50,285 nucleotides of DNA from Rhodococcus sp. KRD197 (GCF_017168235.1 NZ_JABFAO010000001.1:1-50285), one strand, 5' to 3'. Shown: positions 1 through 8,091, counted from the stretch's first letter. Made by a program: numbers and translations. The notes: a model not told the origin generated them from the letters alone.

Positions 1-2244
1 GCGGGTTATGCCGCGTTCGATTGCGGCGATGATTTGTGGTCTGAGTTCGGCGGCGGGGACGATGTGGTGGACGGATCCGACTTGTTGGGCTCGTTGGATG
101 TTGTGGATGGTTTCGAATTCGGATGCGACTTCGCCGAGTTTGGCGTTGCGAACTTCGGTTGTGGTGGTGGCGAGTTCGATGCGTAGGTGTGCGCGGTCGG
201 CGTCGGTGTCGGCTGCGGCGAGTGCGGTTTCGAGTTCGGTGACTTTGGGGTCGGCGGCGGTGCGGGCGTTGACGTCTCTGGTGAAGACGACGGCGGCTGC
301 GGGTGCGCCGCCGAGGACGGAGGCGAAGGATCCTTCGACGGCGAGGACTTCCATGTTGTCGTTGAGTGCGCCGGAGAAGACGACGAATGCGCCGCCGTGG
401 TAGCGGGAGACGACGCAGAAGACGATCGGTCCGTCGAAGTTGACGATGGCTCGTCCGATTTCGGCGCCGTATTCGAGTTGCAGGGTGCGTAGTGATTCGG
501 GGGAGCCGTCGAAGCCGGAGAGGTTGGCGAGGACGACGATGGGGCGGCTGCCGCTGGCGGCGTTGATGGCGCGGGCGGTTTTCTTGGAGCTGCTGGGGAA
601 CAGTGTGCCCGAGGTCCATTGGTCGGGTCCGTCGGCGGGGAACCAGCCTTTGCGGGCGATGGCGCGTGATTCGATGCCGATGACGCTGACGGGGATGCCG
701 GCCAGGTGTGCGTCGATGACGACGGAGGTGTCCGCATCGGCCATGTCGGCCCATCGTTCGAGGACGGTGTGGTCTTGGTCGACGACGGCGCGCATGACGG
801 TGCGGATGTCGAAGGGTTTCTTGCGGTCCGGGTTGGTGACGGGTGAGAAGATGTCGCCGACGGTGGTGAAGTCCGATGCCGGGTGCACGTGTGGGTAGCT
901 GCGGACGTCGCGGTCGGCGGGGTCGGCGGTGATGGCGCGGCGGGGGAAGCGTTCTCCGGGTGCGGTGTAGGCGTGGTCGTAGTGCGCGAAGAGTACTTCG
1001 ATGGCGGCACGCAGGTTCGGTGCCCAGTATTGGGCTTGTCCGTTGGGGCCCATGACGCGGTCGTAGCCGCCGATACCGAAGTTGTCCTCGGCGGAGACGC
1101 CGCCGGAGTAGTCGAGGGACTGTTTGCCGGTCAGGACCATGGCGCTGTCGGGGGTCATCACGAGGATGCCTTTGGTGTGGGCGAGCATCGTTGCTTCGGC
1201 GTTCCAGTAGGGCTGGGCGCCGACGTTGATGCCGGCGACGACGATGTTGATCTCCCCGCCGGCTTGGGTGAAGGTGATGATGCGGCGTAGTCCGCGCGAG
1301 ACCCAGTCCATGTTTTCGGTGCCGGTGGACATGGAGATGGTGGCGCCGGAGGACAGGGCGAACCATTCGACGGGGGCGCCGAGGTGTTCGGCGAGGTCGA
1401 TCGCGGCGACGATGCGGGAGCATTCGGCTTCGGCGACGGTGCCGAGGGCTTTGGTGGGGTCGCCGAAGAGGGCGACGCGGGTGATGCCTTCGGGGTAGCG
1501 CTCGCTCGGTGTGCTGAGCACACCGGTGATGATGCCGGCGGTGTTGTGTCCGTAGGGGCGCTCGACGGGGGCGAGGGTGCCGGCGGAGTCGAAGTCGTAT
1601 TCGGTGAAGGTGCCACCGGTGCCGGTGAGCAGCGGGATGAGCTCGTAGGGGTAGACGGTGCCGCGGGCTTGGCTGCGTTGGACTTTCTGGGTGTATTCGT
1701 CGAGGGGGCGGAGGGGTTCGGTGGGTTTGTCGGTGATCTTGGCGACGACTCCGGCGCCGGATCGGTAGGAGAATCGGATGGCGACTTCGCGGATGGGGTT
1801 GTCGCCGTCTTTGAGTCGGGCGATCATGGTGATTTCTTCCAGGCCCGCGCCGATGGTGGAGGGGGCGATGTGTCGGGCGATGGTGGCGAGTCGGTCTGCG
1901 GGGACGTCGAGGACGGGCCAAACGTAGAGGGTGACGCGGTTGGAGTCGAGGCGTTTGCGGCCGCGGCCCGCTTGTGCGCGGCGGATGCCGTCGAGGCAGG
2001 CTGCGATGGTCCGTTCGATTTCCGGGACTGCGACGACATCGCCGTTGTCGTCGAGTTGTGTTGTCACACCCCGGATTTCTGCGAGTGCCATCAAGCGTTC
2101 ATCGGCCGGGTTGTTCTTGGCGTTGAGCTGGAACAGATACGTTCCCGGTGCCGCGGGGAGCCGCTTACCGTCGAAGTTCTTGAGCCGCCACAGATTCAAC
2201 CGCTGCCCCGTCAACGGATGCATATCCAGAGTTACGGCGGCCAT
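1..2244 (-). pseudogene. Fused acyl-CoA carboxylase, carboxyltransferase half, N-terminally truncated and cut by the window edge
   Basis: Read on the minus strand, the frame is open for 748 codons from an ATG at 2244 to base 1, with no stop inside the window. It carries biotin-dependent carboxyltransferase motifs: LFGDPTKALGTVAEAEC, WNAEATMLAHTKGILVMTPD, MVLTGKQSLDYSGGVSAED, NFGIGGYDRVMGPNGQAQYW, and later PIVVLANLSGFDGSPES and SRYHGGAFVVFSGALN. This matches the C-terminal half of the about 1800-residue single-chain acetyl/acyl-CoA carboxylases of actinobacteria. The N-terminal biotin carboxylase and biotinyl domains are absent. Family-like sequence starts at DMHPLTGQRLNLWRL, about residue 7, exactly where the 5S rRNA begins; the only upstream ATG lies inside the 5S and has no ribosome binding site. 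Codons end mostly in C or A (GAA, CAA, CGA, GGA), unlike the GAG/CAG-rich genes further right. It may be a truncated gene or one side of an assembly chimera. Confidence 0.8.
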
Positions 2245-2350
2245 AGCGGAGGGGAAACGCCCGGTCCCATTCCGAACCCGGAAGCTAAGCCCTCCAGCGC
2301 CGATGGTACTGCACTCGACAGGGTGTGGGAGAGTAGGACACCGCCGAACA
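2232..2350 (+). rRNA. rrf: 5S ribosomal RNA, without adjacent 23S
   Basis: The stretch has the conserved actinobacterial 5S sequence. The 5' strand TTACGGCGGCCATAGCGG pairs with the 3' end GGACACCGCCGAACA as helix I. Conserved internal blocks are GGGAAACGCCCGGTCCCATT, CCGAACCCGGAAGCTAAG, CAGCGCCGATGGTACTGC and GTGTGGGAGAGTAGGACACC. The length of about 119 nt is normal. A terminator follows at 2359-2398. The 3' end of a 23S gene should lie some 100 nt upstream, but that DNA codes for a carboxylase on the opposite strand, so no rRNA promoter or 23S is visible and this copy looks orphaned. Confidence 0.95.
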
Positions 2351-2358
2351 CAAACCCC

Positions 2359-2398
2359 AGAAATACCCCCTCGACCACCAGGTCGAGGGGGTATTTCT
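2359..2398 (+). terminator. Strong hairpin after the 5S gene
   Basis: A perfect 18-bp stem, AGAAATACCCCCTCGACC and its complement, encloses an ACCA loop nine bases after the end of the 5S. The 3' arm ends in GTATTTCT, giving a short U-rich tail within the stem. Its position fits the end of an rRNA operon. Confidence 0.85.
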
Positions 2399-2686
2399 GC
2401 ATTCCCACACCATCCCGGTCGCACCTCACCGCTCGAATTAATCGCTGGCGTCATGGCCGGTCGATACCGCATGATCGTTCCCGTAGCGGTACGGAGAATT
2501 CGAAGCGAATGGGGTGATGGCTTGGTCGACATTTCCGATTCCGCTGTTGCGCTGGTGTTTTCGCGGACAGCGGTTCTCATCGATTCACGATAGCGACGTC
2601 CCATCCCGTTGTCGTTCTGTTATCGCGGCAGGCGTGCATCGTGCTGCCGTTTCGCCGAGCAAGTCTCGGAAATTCAGGGAGCTTCG
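2399..2686. other. Intergenic stretch with no gene recognised
   Basis: These 288 bases between the rrn terminator and a small candidate ORF are open in several frames, but none shows a convincing ribosome binding site, recognisable motif or consistent codon bias. No tRNA cloverleaf or further rRNA was seen. Confidence 0.5.
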
Positions 2687-2839
2687 ATGTATCTTCACGA
2701 ACTTGTCCTACGCCAACACGAAGCGAGAGTATCGGCGTCGCTCGAGCGGTATGCGCGGCGCACCTCGACGCCGAAGCGGCCCACCGATCGGTCGGCCCTG
2801 CTCGCTTGGCTACAGCGGGCACTTCACCGAAATCGGTGA
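2687..2839 (+). CDS. Possible small protein, 50 aa, basic
   Basis: An ATG at 2687 is preceded by AGGGAG at 2676-2681, a 5-nt spacing that fits a real ribosome binding site. The product begins MYLHELVLRQHEARVSASL and ends WLQRALHRNR; it is rich in Arg and predicted helical, with no membrane segment or known motif. A 26-bp palindrome (2819-2844) overlaps its stop codon. No homologue is recognised; the case rests on the start site alone, so it may be spurious. Confidence 0.35.
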   Translation: MYLHELVLRQHEARVSASLERYARRTSTPKRPTDRSALLAWLQRALHRNR

Positions 2840-2844
2840 AGTGC
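2819..2844. repeat. 26-bp palindrome
   Basis: Arms GCACTTCACCGA and TCGGTGAAGTGC flank a central AA. It covers the end of the small ORF. There is no T-run after it, so it could be a weak terminator or a protein-binding site. Confidence 0.6.
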
Positions 2845-2970
2845 TGCGCGCGGTTTCAAAGGCGATGGTAGAGCACTAGGCTGAGGGGTGATATCCGAGT
2901 CGTGCGCGCAGCTACCCGTCGTAGGCACCTCTCTTCATCTGTACGGGTAGTCGAATTCGAGGTGGCGCGT

Positions 2971-3741
2971 ATGGAAGACGTATCGGAGCAGGGCATCAGA
3001 GCATTTGTAACGGCAGTCGTGATGCACGGGGGCCGGGCGGAGCGTCTGGCGACGTCTCGCCGCAACCCGGTACGGGTGTGGGCCGTCGACGGAACTAGTT
3101 GTGTGGTCCGGGTGCGAACCAAGGCAACGGGAGATTGGAAGGCCCGACGCCAGGACGAGTCGCTGGAAACCGACGATACGGATTCCTCGTTTTGGGTCTT
3201 CGTCGATCTCGCGCAGAGCGAGCCGGCGTTCTTCATCGTCTCTTCGGAGGAGATGGCGACCGATATCAGGGGTGAAGTCGACCTATGGGTGCAGGATTCG
3301 CCGCTCCGGACGCGCACTGGTCATCATGCGATAGCGGTCGGCCGGGTGCAGCACGCGCGCGACAAATGGGCGCTGCTCGGGCTCAACCCCACGGTCGATC
3401 CGGCGTTGGCCGAAGCTGCTCGCACCGCATCGGAACAAAGTGTGCGCACTGCCGTTCGTCGTACTGGTAAGAAGAAGGCCGTTGCGGAAGAGGAGTTCGT
3501 CGATCCACGTGTGCGCGTTGTCGCCGATTTCGATGGGTATCGCTTGTGTGCTCGGTTCGATCCGGCTACCGGCCGGTTGGAGATCATGCAGGGCCCGATG
3601 CAGGGACGACGGTTCGAGGACCCCACGGAAGCGGCGAGTGCCGTGGCCACGCACATAAGTGGCGATGTCGAAGTCAGGGATGGATGGACGTTTTGGGAGC
3701 TCGAGACTCCGGAGCGTTTGCCGCTCGGCTCCCTTCGATAG
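2971..3741 (+). CDS. Hypothetical protein, nuclease-fold-like N-terminus and possible RAMA/DUF4357-like C-terminus
   Basis: The 256-aa product is predicted soluble. The first half (about residues 25-135) has strands such as VRVWAVDGTSCVVRVRTKA followed by FWVFVDL and, near 125, HHAIAVGRVQHARDKWALL. This recalls a family of unknown proteins whose core resembles PD-(D/E)xK restriction-type folds, but the usual QVK lysine position reads VRT, so activity is doubtful. The last 75 residues (YRLCARFDP, then FEDPTEAASAVATHI, then DGWTFWELE) resemble RAMA or DUF4357 modules, which often accompany restriction-modification proteins. The ATG at 2971 was chosen because GAGG lies 8 nt upstream; a GTG at 2902 is in frame. 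No methylase is nearby. The function is unknown and the domain comparisons are by eye. Confidence 0.65.
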   Translation: MEDVSEQGIRAFVTAVVMHGGRAERLATSRRNPVRVWAVDGTSCVVRVRTKATGDWKARRQDESLETDDTDSSFWVFVDLAQSEPAFFIVSSEEMATDIRGEVDLWVQDSPLRTRTGHHAIAVGRVQHARDKWALLGLNPTVDPALAEAARTASEQSVRTAVRRTGKKKAVAEEEFVDPRVRVVADFDGYRLCARFDPATGRLEIMQGPMQGRRFEDPTEAASAVATHISGDVEVRDGWTFWELETPERLPLGSLR

Positions 3742-3953
3742 CGCACCAATACCGCGTTTGTTTCACTGTGACTGGTCATAGGGATAGATAAAACAGCGGA
3801 TGCGACTGGTTTCGGTCACTATTGTCGACGGAGATCCTGTTAAGCACGAACCGTCGACACCCCTCGATCTGCTGTGAATGTTGGCGATGGTTCGGCCCGA
3901 TGAAATCGATGGCGACGGCGAGCGGCGTTGTCGACCAGGGAGAGGCCAGTTCC

Positions 3954-4274
3954 GTGGAACATTCCTTCCGTTCACCGTCGTTGCACGCATCGCGATTCGT
4001 CATCCTTGTCGCGCAGTTCGTGGATCGTCGTATCTCCGCCGACCACTTCTCTGGTCAGTTCAGAACCCTGGAACGGTCGGACTCGGGCTACCTCGATCGG
4101 GACGTCGCCTCGGTCGTGCGGAAGCTATCGGTCGACGTCGGCGCATACCGTGGTGACGTCGATCTGCGGGGCGTCGACTATATCGATAGCGAGCAGTTGT
4201 GGCACGCGGCGAGCGCAGCGTTCCGTGACCTGCTGACACTGCAATCCGAGCTGCTCGGCCGCGAAGCAGGCTGA
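3954..4274 (+). CDS. Small protein, possibly colicin-immunity-like
   Basis: A GTG at 3954 follows AGGGAGAGG (3937-3945) at good spacing, giving a 106-aa protein; the frame is open back to 3822 but without a ribosome binding site there. The pattern FVDRRISADHFSGQF, then YLDRDVASVVRKLSVDVGAY and VDYIDSEQLWHAASAAF, resembles the small acidic self-protection (colicin immunity-like) family, in which a helix with RIS.xxF is followed by a DV.aY and a dideeeL helix. No toxin gene is adjacent. The assignment is tentative; a plain hypothetical protein is the alternative. Confidence 0.6.
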   Translation: MEHSFRSPSLHASRFVILVAQFVDRRISADHFSGQFRTLERSDSGYLDRDVASVVRKLSVDVGAYRGDVDLRGVDYIDSEQLWHAASAAFRDLLTLQSELLGREAG

Positions 4275-4284
4275 TCGTCTGTCG

Positions 4285-4653
4285 TCATCGGGATGCGGTT
4301 TCCTCCCGGTGCTTGACCAGGTCTTCGAGCCGGAACCGACGATGCGAGCCGCGCATCTCGATGGGCAAGCGACCGGAGTCGGCGAGTTTTCGAACGTACG
4401 TGTCGGAGACGCCGAGAACCTCGGCGGCTTGCGATGTCGTCAACAGGTCGCCGACCGCGGCGATGGTCACCGACGTGCCCGTCGCCAGTTGGCGCAGCAG
4501 CTCCATCACTGCGTGTCGTGCGGACGAATCCACGTCGAGTGGAACGCCGTCGAGAGCCACTTCGGGTGCTCGTCCGTCCAGCTCCTCGATCACGGCCGTC
4601 ACTCGTCTGGCATCGTGGTGCGAGAGCGCAGCTGCGATGTAGCGGTGATCCAT
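4285..4653 (-). CDS. Excisionase/MerR-type helix-turn-helix protein
   Basis: About 122 aa. The C-terminal half carries an excisionase-family winged HTH: LLTTSQAAEVLGVSDTYVR, then KLADSGRLPIEMRGSHRRF and a final RLEDLVKHRE helix. The N-terminal half is an unrelated helical region. This arrangement is typical of DNA-binding antitoxin-like proteins that in actinobacteria usually precede a PIN-domain toxin, but the downstream space on this strand ends at the convergent gene stopping at 4274 and holds no toxin. An ATG at 4653 was chosen; a GTG at 4680 is in frame and possible. It lies 40 nt beyond the thiamine operon's last gene on the same strand. Confidence 0.8.
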   Translation of the reverse strand: MDHRYIAAALSHHDARRVTAVIEELDGRAPEVALDGVPLDVDSSARHAVMELLRQLATGTSVTIAAVGDLLTTSQAAEVLGVSDTYVRKLADSGRLPIEMRGSHRRFRLEDLVKHREETASR

Positions 4654-4693
4654 GTGGACGACCCTACTGTCCGCCGACACCCTCGACCCGTCG

Positions 4694-5407
4694 TCAGCTC
4701 AGCAGCACACCCATCAGTTCGGCTTCGACTGCCGCGAATGCAGGCGTGGTGACAATCTCGAGGTTCCGAGGACGCGGCAGCGGCACGTCGATCTGGCATC
4801 GAATGCGAGCGGGCTTGTTCGAAAGCACGATCACCCGGTCGGACAGGTACACCGCCTCCCTGATGTCGTGCGTGATCATCAGCACGGTCCAGCCGTACTC
4901 CAGCCACATGGACTGAAGCCAGGTCTGCATCCCTGTTCGTGTCAGTGAATCCAGTGCGCCGAACGGTTCGTCGAGCAGCAGTAGGTCGTGCCCCTGCACC
5001 ACCGTGCGGAGCATGGCTGCCCGCTGCCGCATGCCGCCGGACAACTGCGCCGGTCTGGCCTCCTCGTAGCCGTCGAGACCGAACACCGGAAAGAGTTCCT
5101 GCGCCTTCGCCCGCGCCTCCCGCTTGGGAACCCCCTGAACCTCGAGACCGAGGGCTGTGTTCTCGAGTACCGTTCGCCAGGGAAAGAGCAGATCCTTCTG
5201 CGGCATGTAAGCGCTTCTCGGAGCCTGGACAGCCCCGGAATCGGGTGTATCCAACCCGGCAAGCATGTTGAATATCGTGCTCTTCCCCGACCCACTCGGG
5301 CCGATGATCGACACGAACTGGCCTGGGTCGACGTCGAAGGTCACGTCGCCGAGCACGGCCCGTCCGTCGTAAGCCTTGGCCAATCGGGTCACGTTCACGC
5401 TGCTCAT
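4694..5407 (-). CDS. thiZ: ABC transporter ATPase of the thiamine-precursor (ThiXYZ-type) importer
   Basis: The 237-aa ATPase has Walker A GPSGSGKST (near residue 40), Q-loop YMPQKDLLFPW, signature LSGGMRQR, Walker B LLLLDEPFGALD and the switch His in MITHDIREAVYLSD. It belongs to the nitrate/sulfonate/taurine-type subfamily, which includes hydroxymethylpyrimidine importers. It would power uptake through the neighbouring permease. The ATG at 5407 overlaps the permease stop (5404) by 4 nt, so it is the last gene of the riboswitch-led operon. An upstream in-frame extension to 5476 lies within the permease and is rejected. The symbol rests on the operon context. Confidence 0.9.
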   Translation of the reverse strand: MSSVNVTRLAKAYDGRAVLGDVTFDVDPGQFVSIIGPSGSGKSTIFNMLAGLDTPDSGAVQAPRSAYMPQKDLLFPWRTVLENTALGLEVQGVPKREARAKAQELFPVFGLDGYEEARPAQLSGGMRQRAAMLRTVVQGHDLLLLDEPFGALDSLTRTGMQTWLQSMWLEYGWTVLMITHDIREAVYLSDRVIVLSNKPARIRCQIDVPLPRPRNLEIVTTPAFAAVEAELMGVLLS

Positions 5408-6297
5408 CGCTGGAGCACCTGTCCGGGTTGGGCTCCAGGAGACGCCGGTCCGGAAGACCCGGTTTCCATTGCCCACGGCGCGATCATGCGCTCCGCGACA
5501 TAGGTGAGGAGGAACAGTGACACGCTGATCAGCGCGGTGACGAGCACCGCCGCCAACACCAGGTCGGTACGGAAAGAGTTCTTTTGCTGGCTCATGTAGA
5601 TCCCGAGGCCGGCGCTCGCCCCGGCGTACTCAGCGAAGATGGCCCCGACCACGGCATACGTGATGCCGATGCGGAGCGAGGTGAAGAACCGCGGCATCGC
5701 CGAGGGCAGCCGCACGTAACGGAACTGCTGCCACCGGCTCGCGCCCATGCTGTCCAGCAACGATCGGGCATCACGGTCCGCGGCGGCAAAACCCTCGATG
5801 AGGCCGATTGCCATCGGAAAGAACGTGGCCAGCGCGATGACGAGGATCTTCGGCATCAGCCCGAAACCGAACCAGATGATGAGCAGCGGCGCGATCGCGA
5901 TGATGGGCAGTGTCTGGGACACCACGAACAACGGCACCAGTGCACGGCTCAGCCATGGCGAGAAGTCCACCGCGACGGCCAGAATCCACGCCACGGCCAA
6001 CGAGACGGCGAACCCGATGATCGTGACCTGAAGCGTTGCCGATGCGTTCTCGGCGATGGCCTCGCGGTGCGCCCACCCTTGTTCGAGGACGCGTGCGGGC
6101 GACGGCAAGACCTGCGGACGCACATCACCGACGGTGACGTAGATCTGCCATGCGGCCACCAACACGAAAACGAGGATTGTCGACGGCAACGCCCAGCGGA
6201 TTCCAGCTCGAATTCGCGAGCGCCGCGACGGCGTGGTTGCGGCGACGACGAGGTCAGTAGGGTCGGCCGCGACCCTACTGGGTGCTGAGGTACTCAT
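5404..6297 (-). CDS. thiX: ABC transporter permease of the thiamine-precursor importer
   Basis: The 297-aa membrane protein has an N-terminal cytoplasmic stretch, a first segment LPSTILVFVLVAAWQIYV, and about five further segments, among them FAVSLAVAWILAVAV and ILVIALATFFPMAIGLI. The EAA loop is visible as LLDSMGASRWQQFRYVRLP, typical of the BPD permease family (SsuC/TauC/ThiX). ATG at 6297 overlaps the end of the binding-protein gene by 23 nt, showing translational coupling. With the binding protein and ATPase it completes a three-part importer, probably for hydroxymethylpyrimidine or a related thiamine fragment. Confidence 0.9.
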   Translation of the reverse strand: MSTSAPSRVAADPTDLVVAATTPSRRSRIRAGIRWALPSTILVFVLVAAWQIYVTVGDVRPQVLPSPARVLEQGWAHREAIAENASATLQVTIIGFAVSLAVAWILAVAVDFSPWLSRALVPLFVVSQTLPIIAIAPLLIIWFGFGLMPKILVIALATFFPMAIGLIEGFAAADRDARSLLDSMGASRWQQFRYVRLPSAMPRFFTSLRIGITYAVVGAIFAEYAGASAGLGIYMSQQKNSFRTDLVLAAVLVTALISVSLFLLTYVAERMIAPWAMETGSSGPASPGAQPGQVLQR

Positions 6298-7279
6298 CGG
6301 TGAAGTAGGTTGACCAGTCGGGCTCCGAGGTGAGCGTGTTGCCGCCTTCGTCGACGAGGACGCCGTTGTCGTACAGGAACTTCGAGTAACTGCTCCACTT
6401 CTCGATGTTCTGAGCACCGACGGCTCCCGTGTCGTCCTTCATGTAGTTGTCGGCGAGCATCTGCTGACTTTCGAACACCAGCCGTTCGTCGCTGAACACA
6501 CCAGGGTTGGCGTCGATGACGTCCTGCGCCGCACGGTCCGGATCATCGGCGGCGACTTGGTAGCCGCGCTGCAGTGCCTGGACGAAACGGGTTGCGTCCT
6601 CGGGGTTGTCCGCGAGCCAGTTCTCGTTGCCGCTGATGGTGATGGCGTACGCGTCGGGGAAGCCGTAGTCGGTGTAGGCGAAGTACGTCATCGGTGTACC
6701 ACTGTGCTCGGCTTCGATGCCCTCCCATGCCAGATAGGACACCGTGAAATCGGCGGTGCCGGAATACACCGCCTCGTAGGCAGAGGTTCCGAGCACGACG
6801 GTCTCGTATTCTCCTGTTCCGCCGTCGTTCTGAATGACCTGACGCAGTCCGGCCTGTTCGCCGACGTCTCCGAATCCGGCGTACACCTTGCCGTCGAGAT
6901 CCTTCGGGCTCGAGATGTCGGAGCGGTCGGCTCTGACTCCGATGCCCGTTGCCCAGGTCTGCAGAGGTGCCAGCACCGAGACGATTTGTGCCCCGGCAGA
7001 TTTGGCGAAGGTAGTCGAGCTTTGGGTGCTGATGCCGAACTCGGCGTTACCGGAATCGACTAGCGTATCCGGTGAGGTGTTGTTGTAGGGGAGAACTTCG
7101 ACGTCGAGGCCGGCGTCGGCGAAATACCCTTCCTCGAGGGCGACGAACAATCCGGTGTGGTTCGTGTTCGGTGTCCAGTCGAGAGCAAATCGAATGGTGT
7201 TCGACTCGTTCGACTGCGAGCAGGCGGTGAGGGCGGCGACCGATACGGCGACGACCGCCATCGACAGTAGCTTCTTCAC
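6275..7279 (-). CDS. thiY: NMT1/THI5-like substrate-binding lipoprotein
   Basis: The 334-aa protein starts at a GTG that overlaps the tenA stop (GTGA). The N-terminus KKLLSMAVVAVSVAALTAC is a lipoprotein signal with lipobox LTAC; the mature protein would be anchored outside the membrane. Family motifs follow: IRFALDWTPNTNHTGLFVA, then EEGYFADAGLDVEVLPY and TLVDSGNAEFGISTQSS. These match the NMT1/THI5-like periplasmic-binding family, whose bacterial member ThiY binds formylaminopyrimidine or hydroxymethylpyrimidine. Position between tenA and the permease, under a TPP riboswitch, supports that ligand. A longer in-frame start inside tenA is rejected. Confidence 0.9.
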   Translation of the reverse strand: MKKLLSMAVVAVSVAALTACSQSNESNTIRFALDWTPNTNHTGLFVALEEGYFADAGLDVEVLPYNNTSPDTLVDSGNAEFGISTQSSTTFAKSAGAQIVSVLAPLQTWATGIGVRADRSDISSPKDLDGKVYAGFGDVGEQAGLRQVIQNDGGTGEYETVVLGTSAYEAVYSGTADFTVSYLAWEGIEAEHSGTPMTYFAYTDYGFPDAYAITISGNENWLADNPEDATRFVQALQRGYQVAADDPDRAAQDVIDANPGVFSDERLVFESQQMLADNYMKDDTGAVGAQNIEKWSSYSKFLYDNGVLVDEGGNTLTSEPDWSTYFTDEYLSTQ

Positions 7280-8001
7280 AGCAGGACCTCGCTCTCGTCC
7301 CGGAGCCAGGGCGTTGGATGTAATGCGCTGTCCCAGAACATCAATTCGTATCGTGTCGCAACCGAGAAGGCGTCGACCATCGCTTCGCGTTGCGCTTCGG
7401 TGGCCGAGGCGGCGGCGTCGTCGACGAGAATGCGCGCGCCGTCGACGATTGTGCGGAACTCGTCGGAGTCGTAGGTGGTCACCCAGCGGGCGTATGGGTG
7501 CTCCGGATCGTTCCGGAGTACGTCCTCGGCGGCGGGCGCGAGCCGTGCGGCCACATCGGCGTAAACCCAGAAACACGGGAGAATCGCCGCTGCAGCAACG
7601 GGATAGGGCTCCGTTGCTGCAGCGGCGATCAAGTAGGAGACATAGCCGAGGCAGGCGGGTGAGTGATACGAGTGTCCGTCGGCGGCCGGGAGAGCGTCAC
7701 CGGAAAGAAGCGACTCGTGCAGCGACGCTTCCTCGACCGCGCTCGCAGCGGATGTGGCCCAGAAGGCTGCGGTCTTGGCATCGGGTGCTCGGGAGGCGAG
7801 GATGGACAACGCTTTCGCGTATCCGGCCAGGTAGAGCTTGTCCTGCTCGATGTAGGTGCGGAAGACCTCCAACGGCAGGGTGCCGTCACCGAGCATCGTC
7901 AGAAATTCGAGCCGATCGATCGCGGCGCGCAGTGACTGCGTCGATTCCCAGAATCGATCCGTATAGCGGACAGGGTCCACTGAATAAACAGGCGTTGTCA
8001 T
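7276..8001 (-). CDS. tenA: TenA family aminopyrimidine aminohydrolase (thiaminase II)
   Basis: The 241-aa protein shows the TenA helical fold markers: FRTYIEQDKLYLAGYAKAL near residue 48 with the substrate-binding Asp, EEASLHESLL, and the cysteine in HSPACLGYVSYL that corresponds to the catalytic Cys of the TenA_C class. C-terminal YELMFWDSAL is also typical. TenA hydrolyses aminomethyl-pyrimidine to hydroxymethylpyrimidine during salvage of degraded thiamine. It is the first gene after the TPP riboswitch, with AAGG just before its ATG, and it overlaps the binding-protein gene by 4 nt. Confidence 0.93.
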   Translation of the reverse strand: MTTPVYSVDPVRYTDRFWESTQSLRAAIDRLEFLTMLGDGTLPLEVFRTYIEQDKLYLAGYAKALSILASRAPDAKTAAFWATSAASAVEEASLHESLLSGDALPAADGHSYHSPACLGYVSYLIAAAATEPYPVAAAAILPCFWVYADVAARLAPAAEDVLRNDPEHPYARWVTTYDSDEFRTIVDGARILVDDAAASATEAQREAMVDAFSVATRYELMFWDSALHPTPWLRDESEVLL

Positions 8002-8006
8002 CGCCT

Positions 8007-8091
8007 TGACATCCCTTCGTCAGCATTACCTGCATCAGGTTCGACGGGTGTGATCTCAGCATTCATCTTCTATGAACGCACCCCGTGTCAG
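8007..8091 (-). promoter_or_regulatory. TPP riboswitch (THI element)
   Basis: On the minus strand the conserved TPP aptamer is complete: GACACGGGGTGCG on the 5' side, the core GCTGAGATCACACCC, then GAACCTGATGCAGGTAATGC and CTGACGAAGGGATGTCA. P1 forms between TGACA (8091-8087) and TGTCA (8011-8007). The 3' side of P1 ends one base into the AAGG ribosome binding site of tenA, 3 nt from its ATG, so ligand binding would probably block translation directly. It controls the four-gene thiamine salvage operon. Confidence 0.95.

Noticed and set aside
6..1010. A minus-strand frame rich in Pro, Ser and Thr at the left end
   Set aside because: The true frame on that strand is the carboxyltransferase; this one reads the same DNA out of phase and looks low-complexity.
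2399..4690. A prophage or integrative island after the 5S
   Set aside because: No integrase, phage gene, tRNA or attachment-site duplication is visible, only small accessory-type genes.
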